Shown here: piece by piece, positions 9,328 through 10,522 of the stretch
Layout of the letters: the number at the start of each line of letters is the position of its first letter
Numbering within the stretch: position 1 is the stretch's first letter
Assembly (NCBI GenBank): GCA_034675265.1
Contig: JAUCDK010000034.1
Location: forward strand, 1 to 10,522
Reading direction: 5' to 3'
Source of the DNA: UBA7396 sp034675265
Lineage (GTDB): Bacteria; Patescibacteriota; Gracilibacteria; BD1-5; UBA6164
DNA length: 10,522 nucleotides
Notes under the pieces: model-generated
The model's input: the letters and a program-made list of their open reading frames with translations, nothing else
What the model was told of the DNA's origin: nothing
The model's database searches: none
Translations under genes and position numbers: made by a program

Positions 9328-9675
9328 ATGATAAATAATAAACATATTATTTTTTTAATTTTTGTTATTAATCCGTTATTGATCCTTTGATTAATAATTT
9401 TAAATGACTATTTTCAACATGATTGATGGAATATAACATTTAATACTATTATTTTCTTTTATAATATATTACTAAGTTGATGAATATCCATTTTTTTTGA
9501 TGATTTTGGGTCATTAGGCATGACATTTTTTATTCTACTTGGGTTATATTTTATTACTTATTTTTATAGTAATTTATTTAAATCCAAGAAAAAAGCATAT
9601 ATCATAGCTTTTATTATTTCATGTATTTCATCTATAATTTGATATTTCATTTTTTGAATTCAAATGTCAGTTTAA
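9328..9675 (+). CDS. small four-helix membrane protein, candidate RHS partner
   Basis: The protein has 115 residues with six TGA glycines. It starts 24 bases after the RHS stop with no terminator between, so it is probably on the same transcript. Four hydrophobic helices are visible at about residues 6-25, 36-57, 63-84 and 91-112. Between helices 2 and 3 lies a DDFGS loop, and before helix 4 a KSKKK loop that should face the cytoplasm. I recognise no family. Its place right after the variable tip is where immunity genes sit in polymorphic toxin loci. If it is one, a membrane immunity protein would point to a toxin acting at or across the membrane, but it may be an unrelated neighbour. No Shine-Dalgarno sequence is visible. 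Confidence 0.7.
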
Positions 9676-9703
9676 TAAATACACTTTAAAAAAATAAACA
9701 ATT

Positions 9704-10336
9704 ATGAATATTTATATAACCCTATACATAATATTTTGGCTAATATTAACAATCACTTGATTCATATTAATCATTAAAGAAAGAAAAAACATAATCCTTT
9801 TTAAAAAGGATTATGTTTTATTCCTACTAAAAAAATGGAAAATAGTTTTATTTTTAATTGCAATGATAGGTTTAAGTTATATTTCAACATTATGATTTGA
9901 TCCAAGCTGGGATATTCCAGAAACTATTGTTATGAGTATTATGACTTTTTATTTTTCTCCATACTCTGTTTGAACTATTTACAGATATTTTAAATGATTT
10001 CATAAGAGTAATATAGAATTATATATTGCTGTAATATTATTATTTTTTATAAGTTGCTGGTTTTATGATGCATATAGTGCTCTTTTTTTACTTGGACATT
10101 ATCCTCCAATGGCATTTTCAAATATTTGACTTTCTCCTTTCTTCTATATTTTTGCAGGAATGCTTTGGAGTTTAGATTATTCAAAAGACAAATGAGCCAT
10201 ATTTGTTTATACATCTCCTGAATGGATAGATTTCAAGTGAGAAAGAAAAAGTTTTTATAAAATATTTCTTTGGACTCTTCCAATGATTGGATTTATGGTG
10301 TTTATTTTTTGATATTTTATTTGGATTAATTTATAA
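9704..10336 (+). CDS. multi-pass membrane protein of unknown function
   Basis: The protein has 210 residues with eight TGA glycines against four GGN. Hydrophobic segments lie at about 2-24, 47-63, 74-93, 104-121, 143-157 and 187-208. Between them are a basic loop (KERKN to KKWK, 25-46), a loop with FDPSWDIPE (65-73) that is likely outside, and a loop around SPEWIDFKGERK (171-182) that may be cytoplasmic. I do not recognise the family. It follows the preceding membrane gene by 28 bases and is open throughout. A perfect 34-base palindrome lies within codons 28-39. Translation through it is sensible, so I keep the upstream ATG, but a later start such as the Met codon at about 9863 is possible. 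Confidence 0.72.
9786..9819. repeat. perfect 34-base palindrome inside the 210-residue membrane-protein gene
   Basis: Seventeen bases (9786-9802) are followed at once by their exact complement (9803-9819), centred on TTTTTAAAAA. It would fold as a stable stem with GG/CC pairs, and A or T runs flank both sides, much like a bidirectional terminator. It lies in frame inside a coding region. Confidence 0.85.
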
Positions 10337-10347
10337 AGCTATAATTT

Positions 10348-10506
10348 ATGATAAAAAGTATTTTTCAAATTATTACAAGCGTTATTTGAAGTTTAGCTGT
10401 TATTTTTATAGTTATTTCAACCATCTGATATTATACTTTTGATTACTTCATACAAATATGATCTTATTTGTACAAACTAAGCAGGTTGTGTAGTAAATTT
10501 TCATAA
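10348..10506 (+). CDS. small single-span membrane protein, hypothetical
   Basis: The protein has 52 residues with three TGA glycines (10387, 10426 and 10459) and ends at TAA 10504-10506. A hydrophobic stretch (about residues 5-27, with SVIGSLAVIFIVIS) is followed by an aromatic middle and a basic tail (KLSRLCSKFS). It starts 11 bases after the previous gene, so it fits the same operon. It could be a genuine small protein, or the start of a gene disrupted further on. The frame alone gives modest support. Confidence 0.5.
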
Positions 10507-10522
10507 AATTACCACGGTCTAT

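Noticed and set aside
10490..10515. Imperfect inverted repeat near the end of the window as a terminator
   Set aside because: GTAAATTTT and AAAATTAC pair only with a bulge, there are few G/C pairs and no T run follows. The window ends too soon to judge.

Overview
The window is very AT-rich and uses UGA as a glycine codon. Read with the standard code, most genes shatter into fragments. Read with TGA as Gly (NCBI translation table 25), seven long uninterrupted reading frames appear, all ending in TAA. I count about 97 in-frame TGA codons. Many fall where a protein family requires glycine, such as the YD-repeat turns, the TGRE-FD motif of RHS proteins and the GAR motif of SanA-like proteins. TGG is used separately for tryptophan. 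This code is known from Gracilibacteria (BD1-5) and Absconditabacteria (SR1), so the source is almost certainly a member of one of these Patescibacteria/CPR lineages. I cannot tell which.

Layout. A tRNA-Gln (anticodon CUG) at 11-85 on + converges with a YgjP-type metallopeptidase gene at 140-709 on -, and a bidirectional hairpin terminator lies between them. After a 134-base divergent intergenic region, two overlapping + genes follow. The first is a secreted protein of about 495 residues with propeller-like sequence (844-2331). The second is a membrane-anchored SanA/YdcF-like DUF218 protein (2321-3001). They end at a clear hairpin terminator (3115-3147).

The main object is a single 2022-residue RHS/YD-repeat protein (3235-9303). 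In order it has a signal peptide, an N-terminal region with an internal duplication of exact 528-nt period, a Pro/Asn-rich linker, a typical RHS entry motif, roughly three dozen YD repeats, an acidic insert without any Lys or Arg, the conserved RHS C-terminal core, and a variable 162-residue tip after the core. This is the architecture of a polymorphic toxin or large surface RHS protein. Three membrane-protein genes follow closely (9328-9675, 9704-10336, 10348-10506) with gaps of 24, 28 and 11 bases. They are candidate immunity or accessory partners, but nothing in their sequence proves it.

The most notable points are the hidden full-length genes under the alternative code, the uneven use of TGA versus GGN for glycine along the RHS gene, the altered DPxGL processing motif (DLMGL), the acidic insert inside the RHS core, a perfect 34-nt palindrome inside the 210-residue membrane-protein gene, and the lack of a recognisable Shine-Dalgarno sequence before any of the seven genes.
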